Source of the DNA: Actinomycetota bacterium
GTDB lineage: Bacteria > Actinomycetota > Thermoleophilia > Solirubrobacterales > Solirubrobacteraceae
Assembly: GCA_009699245.1 (NCBI GenBank)
Contig: WLOQ01000009.1
Span: forward strand, 45,481 to 109,480
Length of the DNA stretch: 64,000 nucleotides
Direction: 5' to 3'
A program made the translations under genes and the position numbers. Every line of letters starts with the position of its first letter. The first letter of the stretch is position 1. The notes beneath the pieces are model-generated. The model was not told where the DNA came from and ran no database searches. It saw only the letters and a list, made by a program, of their open reading frames with translations. Shown in pieces: positions 1 to 8,900 of this stretch.

Positions 1-338
1 CTGTGACCTTCATCCCGCATCTCGTCCCGGTGGATCAGGGGGAGCTGACGTCGTGCTACGTGACGCCGTCGTCACCGCTCACGCAGGCCGAGCTCGATGC
101 GCTCTACGCCGAGGCCTACGCGGACGAGCCCTTTGTCGAGGTCGTCGGCGGTGCGCCCGGTACGCACGACGTGCGCGGCACGAACCTCTGCCGGATCCAC
201 GTCCACGCTGAGGAGCGCACCGGGCGCGTGCTGGTCTTCGCCGCGATCGACAATCTCTGGAAGGGCACGTCCTCGCAGGCGATCCAGAACCTCAATCTCA
301 TGTTCGGGCTCCCCGAGACGATGGGGATCGAGCCGTGA
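1..338 (+). CDS. argC: N-acetyl-gamma-glutamyl-phosphate reductase, C-terminal part (partial)
   Basis: This is the C-terminal third of ArgC, which reduces N-acetylglutamyl phosphate to the semialdehyde in cytoplasmic arginine synthesis. The reading frame is open from the window edge, so the 5' end is outside. Family hallmarks are the FIPHLVPVDQGEL segment near the visible start and the C-terminal DNLWKGTSSQAIQNLNLMFG, which is highly conserved in ArgC. The NADP-binding domain and the catalytic cysteine would lie upstream and cannot be seen. The stop overlaps the GTG start of argJ in a GTGA (335-338), which implies translational coupling. Identity is secure from the C-terminus and from the argJ-B-D neighbours. 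Confidence 0.93.
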   Translation, partial: VTFIPHLVPVDQGELTSCYVTPSSPLTQAELDALYAEAYADEPFVEVVGGAPGTHDVRGTNLCRIHVHAEERTGRVLVFAAIDNLWKGTSSQAIQNLNLMFGLPETMGIEP

Positions 339-1600
339 GCTTCGGCGGCGGGAAGGCCCCGGGCTTCAGCGCGCGCTGGGTACCGCTGCCCGAGGGCGTC
401 GTCCTCGCGCCCGACCCCGACGTGCTGCCGGCGGGATTCCGCGCGGGTGGCGTCGCTGCGGGCATCAAGCCGTCCGGCGGGACCGATGTCGGCCTGATCG
501 TCTGTGACGCCCCCGATGTCACGAGCGCGGCGCGGTTCACGCGCTCGGGCACGCAGGCGGCGCCAGTGCTCATCACGCGAGAGCGCTGCAAGCTCGACGC
601 GATCCGCGCGATCGTCGTCAACAGCGGCAACGCAAACGCCGCCACCGGCTCCCAGGGCTACCAGGAGGCTGCGAGGATGCAGGGCGCGGCGGCGATGACG
701 GTAGGCGTCCCCGAGGACCAGGTCGCGGTCTGCTCAACCGGCGTGATCGGTGTGCAGCTCGACGGGACCAAGGTCGTCAGCGGCCTCACCGCGGTCCGGC
801 CACAGCTGCGTGCGGACGGCATCGCCGATCTCCAGCGCGCGATCATGACCACCGACCTGTTCGAGAAGCGCGCGTCGCTTGAGGTGACGCTCCCGAGCGG
901 CCCGGTCGTCCGGCTCGCCGCCCAGGCCAAGGGCGCCGGGATGATCCAGCCGAGCTTCGCCACGATGCTCTGCTTCGTGCAGACCGACGCCGCGCTCTCG
1001 GCGCAGACCGCCGACCTGCTCCTCGGCGTCTGTGTGCAGCGCAGCTTCGATCGCATCTCGGTCGACGGGCAGCTCTCGACGAACGACACAGCGATCCTCC
1101 AGGCATCCGGTGCCTCCGGCGTGACGATCGAGCCCGAGAGCGCCGACGAGCTGCGGTTCGGCGAGGCACTCGACGCGCTGCTGCGCCACCTGGCGCTCCT
1201 GATCGTGCGCGATGGGGAGGGCTCGCGTCGGATTGGGCGGGTCACCGTCCGCGGCGGCCATGGCCCGAACGTCGAGCGCGCCGCCCGTGCCGTCGCCAAC
1301 TCCCCGCTCGTGAAGACCGCGCTCCATGGCGGTGACCCCAACTGGGGGCGGATCGTGCAGGCCGTCGGCATGGCGCTCGTCGACACGGCGCCGCTGCCCG
1401 TGGACGTCTCGATCGAGGGTGTCCAGGTCTGCGTCGCCGGTGAGGCGATCCCCTTCGATGAGGGGGATTTGGCCGCGCGCGTCGAAGGCGACGATGTGGA
1501 ATACACGATCGGCCTGCCCGGGGACGGCTTTGAGACCGAGGTCTTCTTCAGCGACCTGGGCCATGAGTACATCCGCATCAACGCCGAGTACACGACCTGA
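335..1600 (+). CDS. argJ: bifunctional glutamate N-acetyltransferase/ornithine acetyltransferase
   Basis: The 421-aa ArgJ recycles the acetyl group from N-acetylornithine to glutamate and may also use acetyl-CoA. ArgJ proteins cleave themselves before a Thr that becomes the N-terminal nucleophile. Here the site is the ATML motif, with Thr210 in KGAGMIQPSFATML. Other family features are VVNSGNANAATG (about residues 94-104), the STGVIG oxyanion segment (about 134-139) and a C-terminus ending EYTT. GTG start inside the argC stop. Whether it is mono- or bifunctional cannot be decided here; no argA is seen in the window, which is compatible with the cyclic pathway. Confidence 0.95.
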   Translation: MSFGGGKAPGFSARWVPLPEGVVLAPDPDVLPAGFRAGGVAAGIKPSGGTDVGLIVCDAPDVTSAARFTRSGTQAAPVLITRERCKLDAIRAIVVNSGNANAATGSQGYQEAARMQGAAAMTVGVPEDQVAVCSTGVIGVQLDGTKVVSGLTAVRPQLRADGIADLQRAIMTTDLFEKRASLEVTLPSGPVVRLAAQAKGAGMIQPSFATMLCFVQTDAALSAQTADLLLGVCVQRSFDRISVDGQLSTNDTAILQASGASGVTIEPESADELRFGEALDALLRHLALLIVRDGEGSRRIGRVTVRGGHGPNVERAARAVANSPLVKTALHGGDPNWGRIVQAVGMALVDTAPLPVDVSIEGVQVCVAGEAIPFDEGDLAARVEGDDVEYTIGLPGDGFETEVFFSDLGHEYIRINAEYTT

Positions 1601-1608
1601 CGAGCACG

Positions 1609-2475
1609 ATGACTCCGATCCAGCCGCACGCCGACATCGGCACCCTGCTCGAGGCACTGCCCTACATCCGTGAGTTCCACGGCCGCACGATCGTCATCAA
1701 GTATGGCGGCGCGGCGATGGAGGACCCACTGCTGCGCGAGGAGTTCGCGCGCGACATCGTGCTCCTGAAATACGTCGGCATGAACCCCATCGTCGTGCAT
1801 GGTGGCGGGCCGGAGATCACCGCCGTCATGGAGCGTCTCGGCATGCCGGTCGAGTTCCGCGGCGGCCTGCGCGTGACCGACGCCGACACGGTCGACATCG
1901 CCAAGATGGTCCTGATCGGCAAGGTCAACACGGACATCGTCGCCCGCATCAGCCGTCACGGCCAGCCCGCCGTCGGCCTCTCCGGGCAGGACGGCAACCT
2001 CTTCCGCGTCAGTCGGCAGGCAGCGCCGGACGGGAGCGACATCGGCTTCGTCGGCAAGATCGACCGCGTCGATGTCGACGTGCTCAACCACGTGGCGCAG
2101 GACTACATCCCCGTGATCGCGTCGATCGCCGATGACCGCGATGGGCAGACCCACAACGTCAACGCCGATGACGCGGCCAGCGCCGTCGCGGCTGCGCTCG
2201 GGGCGCACAAGATCCTCTTCCTCACCGACGTCGAGGGCTGGCTCGCCGACCCGGCCGACGACGCGTCGCTCATCAGCGAGGCCTCCGCCGACGAGGTCGA
2301 GGCGGCGCTCGACGGCGTCGGCGGCGGGATGCGCCCGAAGCTGCGCGCCTGCCTTGAGGCGATCCAGGGCGGCGTGAGCTCGGCGCACATCGTCGACGGC
2401 CGCGTCGCGCACTCGATCCTGCTGGAACTCTTCACCGACAAGGGCTGCGGAACGAAGATCCGGCGCAGTCGATGA
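1609..2475 (+). CDS. argB: acetylglutamate kinase
   Basis: The 288-aa ArgB phosphorylates N-acetylglutamate, the step before ArgC. Amino-acid-kinase features: phosphate-binding KYGGAAM with Lys31, HGGGPEI at residues 64-70, RGGLRVTD for acetylglutamate binding, and the C-terminal KLRACLEAIQGGV segment. The N-terminal helix before the first strand (HADIGTLLEALPYIREF) resembles the extension of arginine-inhibited, hexameric ArgB enzymes. Feedback inhibition is therefore plausible, as inference. It lies 8 bp after argJ and its stop overlaps the argD start in ATGA (2472-2475). Confidence 0.95.
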   Translation: MTPIQPHADIGTLLEALPYIREFHGRTIVIKYGGAAMEDPLLREEFARDIVLLKYVGMNPIVVHGGGPEITAVMERLGMPVEFRGGLRVTDADTVDIAKMVLIGKVNTDIVARISRHGQPAVGLSGQDGNLFRVSRQAAPDGSDIGFVGKIDRVDVDVLNHVAQDYIPVIASIADDRDGQTHNVNADDAASAVAAALGAHKILFLTDVEGWLADPADDASLISEASADEVEAALDGVGGGMRPKLRACLEAIQGGVSSAHIVDGRVAHSILLELFTDKGCGTKIRRSR

Positions 2476-3641
2476 GCCTTGCGGAGCTGCGCGCGCTCGA
2501 CAGCGCGCACGTCATCGGCACCTATGCGCGCCTGCCCGTCGAGATCGTGCGCGGCGCGGGATCGCGCGTCTGGGACGACGAGGGCCATGAATACCTGGAC
2601 CTGCTCTGCGGGATCAGCGTCACGAACCTCGGGCACTGTCACCCCGATGTCGTGGCGGCCGTGCGCGAGCAGGTCGGGACGCTCATGCACGTCTCGAACC
2701 TCTTCCACACCGAGCCCGCCATCCGGCTCGCCGAGCGCCTCGCGACCCGCTCGCTCGGCGGCAAGGTCTTCTTCTGCAACTCCGGCGCGGAGGCCAACGA
2801 GGCCGCGATGAAGCTCGCGCGCCGCGCGCGCCCGCGCGGCGAGATCGTGAGCGTCGCCGGCGGCTTCCACGGGCGCACGTTCGGCGCGCTCTCGGCGACC
2901 GCCCAGGAGAGCAAGCAGGCGCCGTTCGAGCCGCTCGTGCCGCGCGTGCGCGCCGTCGCCCCGACCGCAGAGGCGATCGTGGGCGCCGTGGGCCCGGAGA
3001 CCGCGGCGGTGCTCGTCGAGGTCATCCAGGGCGAGAGCGGCGTGCACCCGCTCGCAGCCGAGACGCTGATCGCGGCGCGCGAGGCGTGCGATCGCCACGG
3101 TGCGGCGCTGATCTTCGATGAGGTGCAGACCGGCATGGGCCGGACCGGCAGCCTGTGGGCCTACGAGCAGACGGGCGTCGTCCCGTGCGCGCTCACGACC
3201 GCGAAGGCGCTCGGCGGCGGGCTGCCGATCGGCGCGCTCATCACCGGGCCGCGCCTCGCCGACGCCCTCAAGGCCGGGGACCACGGCTCGACCTTCGCGG
3301 GCGGCCCGGTCGTCGCTCGCGCCGCGCTCGCCGCGCTCGAGCTCACGGACGACCCGGCGCTCCTGGCACGTGTCGCGCAGCTCGGTGAGCATCTGCGCGA
3401 GCAGCTCGCAGCGCTCGACGGCGTCACGGATGTGCGCGGACGCGGCCTGATGATCGGCTTCGACCTCGAGGGTGGGCGCGCTCCCGACTTCGTGCTGCAG
3501 CTGCTCACCGAGCAGCGCCTGATCGCCAACGCGACCGGCCCGGAGACGGTGCGGCTGCTTCCGCCGCTCACGCTCTCCGACGCCGATGCGCAGGACGCGC
3601 TCGCCCGCATCGCGGCGGCACTTGCCGCCCACCGCGCCTGA
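2472..3641 (+). CDS. argD: acetylornithine aminotransferase
   Basis: The 389-aa class III PLP aminotransferase converts N-acetylglutamate semialdehyde to N2-acetylornithine. Visible features are NSGAEANEAAMKLAR (phosphate site, residues 103-117), IFDEVQTGMGRTG around residues 214-226 (Asp216 to the PLP pyridine nitrogen) and the PLP lysine Lys245 in TTAKALGGGLPIGA. It is translationally coupled to argB by ATGA. In many actinobacteria argF and argR follow argD, but here the next gene is argG after 42 bp. It may also act in lysine synthesis as an N-succinyl-DAP aminotransferase, as known for some ArgD proteins. Confidence 0.94.
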   Translation: MSLAELRALDSAHVIGTYARLPVEIVRGAGSRVWDDEGHEYLDLLCGISVTNLGHCHPDVVAAVREQVGTLMHVSNLFHTEPAIRLAERLATRSLGGKVFFCNSGAEANEAAMKLARRARPRGEIVSVAGGFHGRTFGALSATAQESKQAPFEPLVPRVRAVAPTAEAIVGAVGPETAAVLVEVIQGESGVHPLAAETLIAAREACDRHGAALIFDEVQTGMGRTGSLWAYEQTGVVPCALTTAKALGGGLPIGALITGPRLADALKAGDHGSTFAGGPVVARAALAALELTDDPALLARVAQLGEHLREQLAALDGVTDVRGRGLMIGFDLEGGRAPDFVLQLLTEQRLIANATGPETVRLLPPLTLSDADAQDALARIAAALAAHRA

Positions 3642-3683
3642 GCAGTCCGCAGGCTCCGGGCCGGGTTCCTAGACTGCGCTGCG

Positions 3684-4955
3684 ATGACCGCCGCAGCGAA
3701 CGCCCGCCCCACGCCCACCGCGAGCTACCTCGCCACGCCTGAGGAGGTCCACCGCGTCCTCCTGCTCTACTCGGGCGGCCTCGACACGAGCGTCATGCTC
3801 AAGTGGATCCAGGACGAGTACGGGGCGGAGGTCGTCGCCCTGACGATCAACCTCGGTCAGCCGGGCGAGGACTACGACGTCGTGCGCGGCAAGGCGATCG
3901 ATCTCGGCGCCATCGCCGCAGAGGTCATCGACGCGCGCGAGGAGTTCGCCCAGGACTTCATCGCCCCGGCGATCCGCGCGAACGCCGTCTACGGCCTGAA
4001 CTACCCGCTCTTCACCGCCCTCGGCCGGCCGCTGATCGCGAAGCTCGCCGTCGAGTACGCCCGCAAGCATGGCTGCGACACGATCGCCCACGGCTGCACG
4101 GGCAAGGGCAACGATCAGGTCCGCATCGAGGCGACCGTCGCCACGCTCGCGCCGGAGCTCAAGGTCATCGCCCCGGTCCGCGATTGGAAGATGGGCCGCG
4201 AGGAGGAGATCGCCTACGCGCGCGAGCACGGCATCCCGATCAAGGGCGGCGCCGAGGCCACGCCGTACTCGATCGACGACAACCTCTGGGGTCGCTCCTC
4301 CGAGGGCAAGTGGATCGAGCAGCTCGACCACGCGCCGGACGACGATGTCTTCCAGCTCGTCACGCGTCCTGAGGACGCCCCCGACGAGGCGGAGATCGTG
4401 CGCATCACGTTCGAGCGCGGCGTGCCCGTCGCCCTCAACGACGAGCCGCTCGGCCTCGTGGAGCTCCTCGAGCGCACGGCGGAGATCGGCTGCCGTCATG
4501 GCGTCGGCATCGTCGACCACATCGAGGACCGCATCGTCGGCCTGAAGGTCCGCGACATCTACGAGGTTCCGGCGGCCGCGATCATCCTGCCCGCGCACGC
4601 CGAGCTCGAGCGGCTCGTGGGGACCATCCACCAGAATCAGTTCAAGACGAACCTCGATCGCCAGTGGGGCTACCTCGTCTACGCCGGCCTCTGGTGGGAG
4701 CCGCTGCGCGAGAACCTCGACGCCTTCATGGAGTCCGTCAACGAGCGTGTCACCGGCACGATCGGCCTGAAGCTCTACAAGGGCTCCGTGCGCACCGTGA
4801 CCCGCGAGAGCCCGAACGCGGTCTACGACGCGTCGCTCGCGACGTTCGAGACGAGCGGCGGCCTCTTCAGCCAGGAGGCCTCGCCGGGCTTCATCGAGCT
4901 GTGGTCGCTCCAGTCGCGGATGGCCTGGCGCCTGCGCGAATCCCAGCAGTCCTGA
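3684..4955 (+). CDS. argG: argininosuccinate synthase
   Basis: The 423-aa ArgG joins citrulline and aspartate using ATP. The PP-loop motif LLYSGGLDTSVMLKW lies near residue 30. Also visible are the citrulline/aspartate-binding HGCTGKGNDQVR and a long C-terminal tail typical of the family. A TAGACT hexamer at 3670-3675 ends 8 nt before the ATG, so argG probably has its own leaderless promoter rather than relying only on argCJBD read-through. The ornithine carbamoyltransferase that supplies citrulline is not in the window; argH is at 57933. Confidence 0.95.
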   Translation: MTAAANARPTPTASYLATPEEVHRVLLLYSGGLDTSVMLKWIQDEYGAEVVALTINLGQPGEDYDVVRGKAIDLGAIAAEVIDAREEFAQDFIAPAIRANAVYGLNYPLFTALGRPLIAKLAVEYARKHGCDTIAHGCTGKGNDQVRIEATVATLAPELKVIAPVRDWKMGREEEIAYAREHGIPIKGGAEATPYSIDDNLWGRSSEGKWIEQLDHAPDDDVFQLVTRPEDAPDEAEIVRITFERGVPVALNDEPLGLVELLERTAEIGCRHGVGIVDHIEDRIVGLKVRDIYEVPAAAIILPAHAELERLVGTIHQNQFKTNLDRQWGYLVYAGLWWEPLRENLDAFMESVNERVTGTIGLKLYKGSVRTVTRESPNAVYDASLATFETSGGLFSQEASPGFIELWSLQSRMAWRLRESQQS

Positions 4956-4978
4956 CGGTCTGCGGGTAGGCTTCGGGC

Positions 4979-5170
4979 ATGCCCGGGAGCAGGACGTATC
5001 AGGCAATCGGCTTTGCCACCTACCAGGGTGGTCGCATCTACGCACGGCGCAACCGCGAGGCCCTGCAGCGCCGCGCCGCGCTCGCCGGTGCCGGTGCCGT
5101 CGCCGTCGTCGGCGTCCTCGCGGCGCTCAGCGCGACCGCGCGGCGGCGCTCGCGCCTGACCACTGTCTGA
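4979..5170 (+). CDS. small single-pass membrane protein of unknown function
   Basis: A 63-aa protein. A basic, tyrosine-rich N-terminus (FATYQGGRIYARRNREAL) is followed by one hydrophobic segment at about residues 33-51 (AALAGAGAVAVVGVLAAL) and a basic tail (ATARRRSRL), so a single-pass inner-membrane protein is likely. TAGGCT at 4967-4972 ends 6 nt before the ATG, matching the promoter spacing of neighbouring genes. The stop TGA overlaps the next ATG (TGATG, 5168-5172), so it is coupled to the coiled-coil gene. I do not recognise a family and propose no function. Confidence 0.6.
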   Translation: MPGSRTYQAIGFATYQGGRIYARRNREALQRRAALAGAGAVAVVGVLAALSATARRRSRLTTV

Positions 5171-5892
5171 TGCAGCCCGCCGAGCCACAGCCGCTGCCCG
5201 ACCGGCCCGAGGCCGCTGAGCCCGCGGTGCTCGCCGAGCGCCGCGCACGCCGTGCCGAGCACGCCGAGCAGGAGCTGCGCACCCGTCTGGCCGATGCGGA
5301 GCGCCGTGTCGCGGAGCTCGAGCACGCCGAGCTCGAGACGACCGCGCTGCGTGAGCGGCTCGCCGAGCGTGCCGCTCGCGACGCTCGAATGGCAGACCTT
5401 GCCGGGCGATCCGCCGCCGCCCTGCGCACCGCCCGCGAGGCGCTCGACCGCGAGATCCTCGCGCGGCAGGCCGCTGAGACCGCCCTCACCGCCGAACGTG
5501 CAGCACGGGAGGCGGCCCAGGAGGCCGTCAGCGCCGAGCGCGCTGCACGGGACGCAGTGACGGCCGCGCTGGCCGCCGAGCGCGCCCGCGTCGCCACACC
5601 GGCCGCTGGGTCGCCGGCTGGTCCCGCGCCCACCATGCCCGGCATCCCGGCCACGGGCTTCAGCGTCCCCACGGCACCCGCGCCCGTCGCGGGCGACACC
5701 GATGCCGACGAGCTCATCGCGGGGCTCGCACGCGCCGCTGAGCGCCTGCGCGCGCAGGCGCCGCAGGCGGCCGGAGACCCGCCGAGCCTGCCGGCCATCC
5801 CACTGCTCGCGAGCATCCCGCAGCCCACAGCCCGGCCTGCGCCCGGCGCGCTCGCCCCGGAGCTCGAGCGGGCGCTGCGAAACGCGCGCTGA
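5170..5892 (+). CDS. alanine/arginine-rich coiled-coil protein of unknown function
   Basis: A 240-aa protein. Residues about 20-140 are a nearly continuous heptad-rich helix of Ala, Glu and Arg (for example AERRVAELEHAELETTALRE), typical of coiled coil. Then comes a Pro/Gly/Ala-rich linker (about 140-175) and a short C-terminal helical region (DADELIAGLARAAERLRAQ). No signal peptide or catalytic motif is seen. It is coupled by TGATG to the small membrane protein upstream, suggesting that the two work together, perhaps as a membrane-tethered scaffold (inference). Low-complexity composition makes homology-based naming unsafe. Confidence 0.6.
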   Translation: MQPAEPQPLPDRPEAAEPAVLAERRARRAEHAEQELRTRLADAERRVAELEHAELETTALRERLAERAARDARMADLAGRSAAALRTAREALDREILARQAAETALTAERAAREAAQEAVSAERAARDAVTAALAAERARVATPAAGSPAGPAPTMPGIPATGFSVPTAPAPVAGDTDADELIAGLARAAERLRAQAPQAAGDPPSLPAIPLLASIPQPTARPAPGALAPELERALRNAR

Positions 5893-5949
5893 GAGCGCGC
5901 TGATCGTCACAGGACCGTTTCGCGCGTCCGGAGCGGCGCCTATGCTCCG

Positions 5950-8900
5950 GTGCCCGTGACGGTCCCCGCCTGCGCTCACCTCCACGTCCACAGCGAGTAC
6001 TCGCTGCTCGACGGCGCATGCAACATCGACGCACTCGCCGAGCGCGCCGCGGCGTTCGGTCAGCCGGCCCTCGCCCTCACCGACCACGGGGTCATGAACG
6101 GCGCGCTCGAGCTCTACAAGGCTGCGAAGAAGCACGGGATCAAGCCGATCGTCGGCTGCGAGCTCTACTTCGTCGACGACCACACGGTGCGCGAGAAGGC
6201 CGAGCGCAACCACCTCACGGTGATCGCATCGTCGAACGCCGGCTACCGCAATCTCGTCAAGCTCTGCTCCGCCGGGTTCCTCGAGGGCCTCAGCCGCGGC
6301 AAGCCGACGGTCGACATGGCGCAGCTCGAGGCGCACAGCGAGGGCCTGATCGTCCTCACGGGCTGCCTCGCCTCCCGCTTCGTCAGCCGCCTGGCGGACG
6401 GACGCGACGACGAGGCGCGCGCCCACGCCGACGAGCTCATGCAGGCGGTCGGCGCGGACAACGTCTACTTCGAGGTGCAGAAGAACGGCCTGGCGCAGCA
6501 GGACCGCGCGAACGAGGGCATCGTGCGGATCGCGCGCGAGGTCGGCCGGCCGATCGTCGGCACCGGGGACGTCCACTACCTGCGCCGCGAGGACTTCGGC
6601 CACCACACGGCGCTCCTCTGCGTCCAGACGAAGTCGACGCTCGCCGAGCCGAAGATGACCTTCGGCACCAACGAGTTCTATCTGCGCGACAACGCGGAGA
6701 TGGCAAAAGCGTTCGAGGAGTGGCCCGAGGCGATCGCCTCGACGCTCGAGATCGCCGATCGCTGCGACATCGAGCTGGAGCTCGGAAAGTACCTCATCCC
6801 GCGATTTCTCCCGGAAGGGCAGGATGAGCGGCTCCATCTGCGCGAGCGCGTCGAGGAGGGCCTGCGCGCCCGCTACGGCGATCCCGTTCCGAGCGCGGCG
6901 ATCGAGCGGATGGAGATGGAGCTCGGGGTCATCGACCGCATGGGCTTCAACGCCTACTTCCTCATCGTCTGGGACTTCGTCAGCTGGGCGCGCGAGAACG
7001 GCATCGCCGTGGGTCCGGGACGTGGGTCCGCCGCGGGCTCGATCGTCGCCTATTCGCTGCGGATCACCGACGTCGATCCGCTGCGCTACGACCTGCTCTT
7101 CGAGCGGTTCCTCAACCCCGAGCGCGTGTCGATGCCGGACATCGACATCGATTTCTCGGTCCGCGGCCGCGAGCAGGTCATGCGCTACGTGACCGAGAAG
7201 TACGGCCGCGACCGCGTCGCGCAGATCATCACCTTCGGCCGCATGTTCCCGCGGGCGGCGACCCGCGATGCCGCGCGCGTCCACGGCCACGACTACGGCG
7301 TCGGCGATCGCCTTGCGAAGCTCATCCCGGAGCCCGAGCAGGGGCGTGCCACGAGCTTCGAGCAGTGCCTGGAGGATGGCGAGCCGCTGCGCGAGGCGCG
7401 CGACGCCGACCCGATCGCCCGGCAGATCATCGACACGGCGCAGGGCCTTGAGGGCATCGTGCGCAACGCGTCGATCCACGCCGCCGCCGTCGTCATCGCC
7501 GACCGCCCGTTGACGGACGTCGTCCCGGTGCAACTCGCCGACGCCAATACGACGGACGAGGCGGGCAACCGCGTCTACAAGCTCGTCACACAGTTCTCCA
7601 TGAAGCCGGTCGAGGAGATCGGCCTGCTGAAGATGGACTTCCTCGGGCTGCGCAACCTCGACGTCATCGAGGACGCGCTCGACATCATCGAGCGCTCGAC
7701 CGGCGAGCGCCCCGATATGGCGACGCTGCCGCTCGACGACGGCCTGACGTACGACATGCTCGCCCGCGGCGACTCGGTCGGCGTGTTCCAGTTCGAGTCC
7801 GAGGGGATGCAGGAGGCGCTGCGCAAGGTGCGCCCGACGGAGTTCGACGACCTCGTCGCGCTCGTCGCCCTCTACCGGCCGGGCGCGATGGATCAGATCC
7901 CCACGTACGCGCGCGGCAAGCGCTCGCCGGACAGCGTCTCGATCCCCGACGAGCGCCTCACGCCGATCATCGGCCCGACCTACGGCGTGATCCTCTACCA
8001 GGAGCAGGCGATGCAGATCGCCACGACGCTCGGTGGATTCAGCGGCGCCAAGGCGGACGACCTGCGCAAGGCGATCGGCAAGAAGAACCGCGAGGCGATG
8101 GCGAAGCTCGAGCCCGAGTTCCGCGAAGGCTGCAAGGCGTCCGGCGTCGACCCATCCGTCGTCGAGTGGATCTGGAAGACGAACGAGAAGTCGGCGGATT
8201 ACTCCTTCAACAAGTCGCACGCCGCGTGTTACGCGCTGATCTCCTATCGCACGGCGTGGCTCCGTGCGAACTACCCAGCCGAGTACATGGCGGCGCTCAT
8301 CTCCTCGGTGATGGACACGAAGGACAAGGTGCCGTTCTTCGCCGCGCGCTGCGAGGACATGGGCATCGCGATCCTGCCGCCCGATGTCAACCTCTCCGAC
8401 CACGAATTCGTCGTCGTCGACGGCGACATCCGCTTCGGTCTCGATGCCGTCAAGGGCGTCGGCTACCAGGCGGTCGAGGCGATCAAGGAGGCGCGCACCA
8501 CCGGCGGCCCGTTCACCTCGATCTGGGACTTCTGCTCGCGCGTCGATGCTCGTCACGTCAACAAGCGCGCGATCGAGGCGCTCGTGAAGTGCGGTGCCTT
8601 CGGCTCGACCGGTGCGACGCGCAAGGGCATGCTCATGGTGCTCGAGCAGGCGCAGTCCGCCGGCCAGCAGTCACAGCTCGACGCGCAGATCGGGCAAGCG
8701 TCGATCTTCGACATGCTCGACGACGGCCCGACCGACGCGCCGCCGCTCGCCCAGGTCCATCCGCCGATTCCGCTCGAGGAGTTCGACCAGCGCGAGCTGC
8801 TCGCGATCGAGAAGGAGGCCATCGGCCTCTTCATCTCGATGCACCCGCTCAAGGAGGTGCGCGAGGCGCTCGACGACGCGGTGGACTGCAGCCTCGCGGA

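Noticed and set aside
658..2412. 584-aa minus-strand frame opposite argJ and argB
   Set aside because: Both argJ and argB are complete on the plus strand; the frame is a shadow.
5038..8556. Very long minus-strand open frame opposite dnaE
   Set aside because: Codon-bias shadow: the antisense of a GC-rich gene lacks stops. Its product is Arg/Asp/Leu/Val-rich low complexity without motifs, while dnaE on the other strand is unmistakable.
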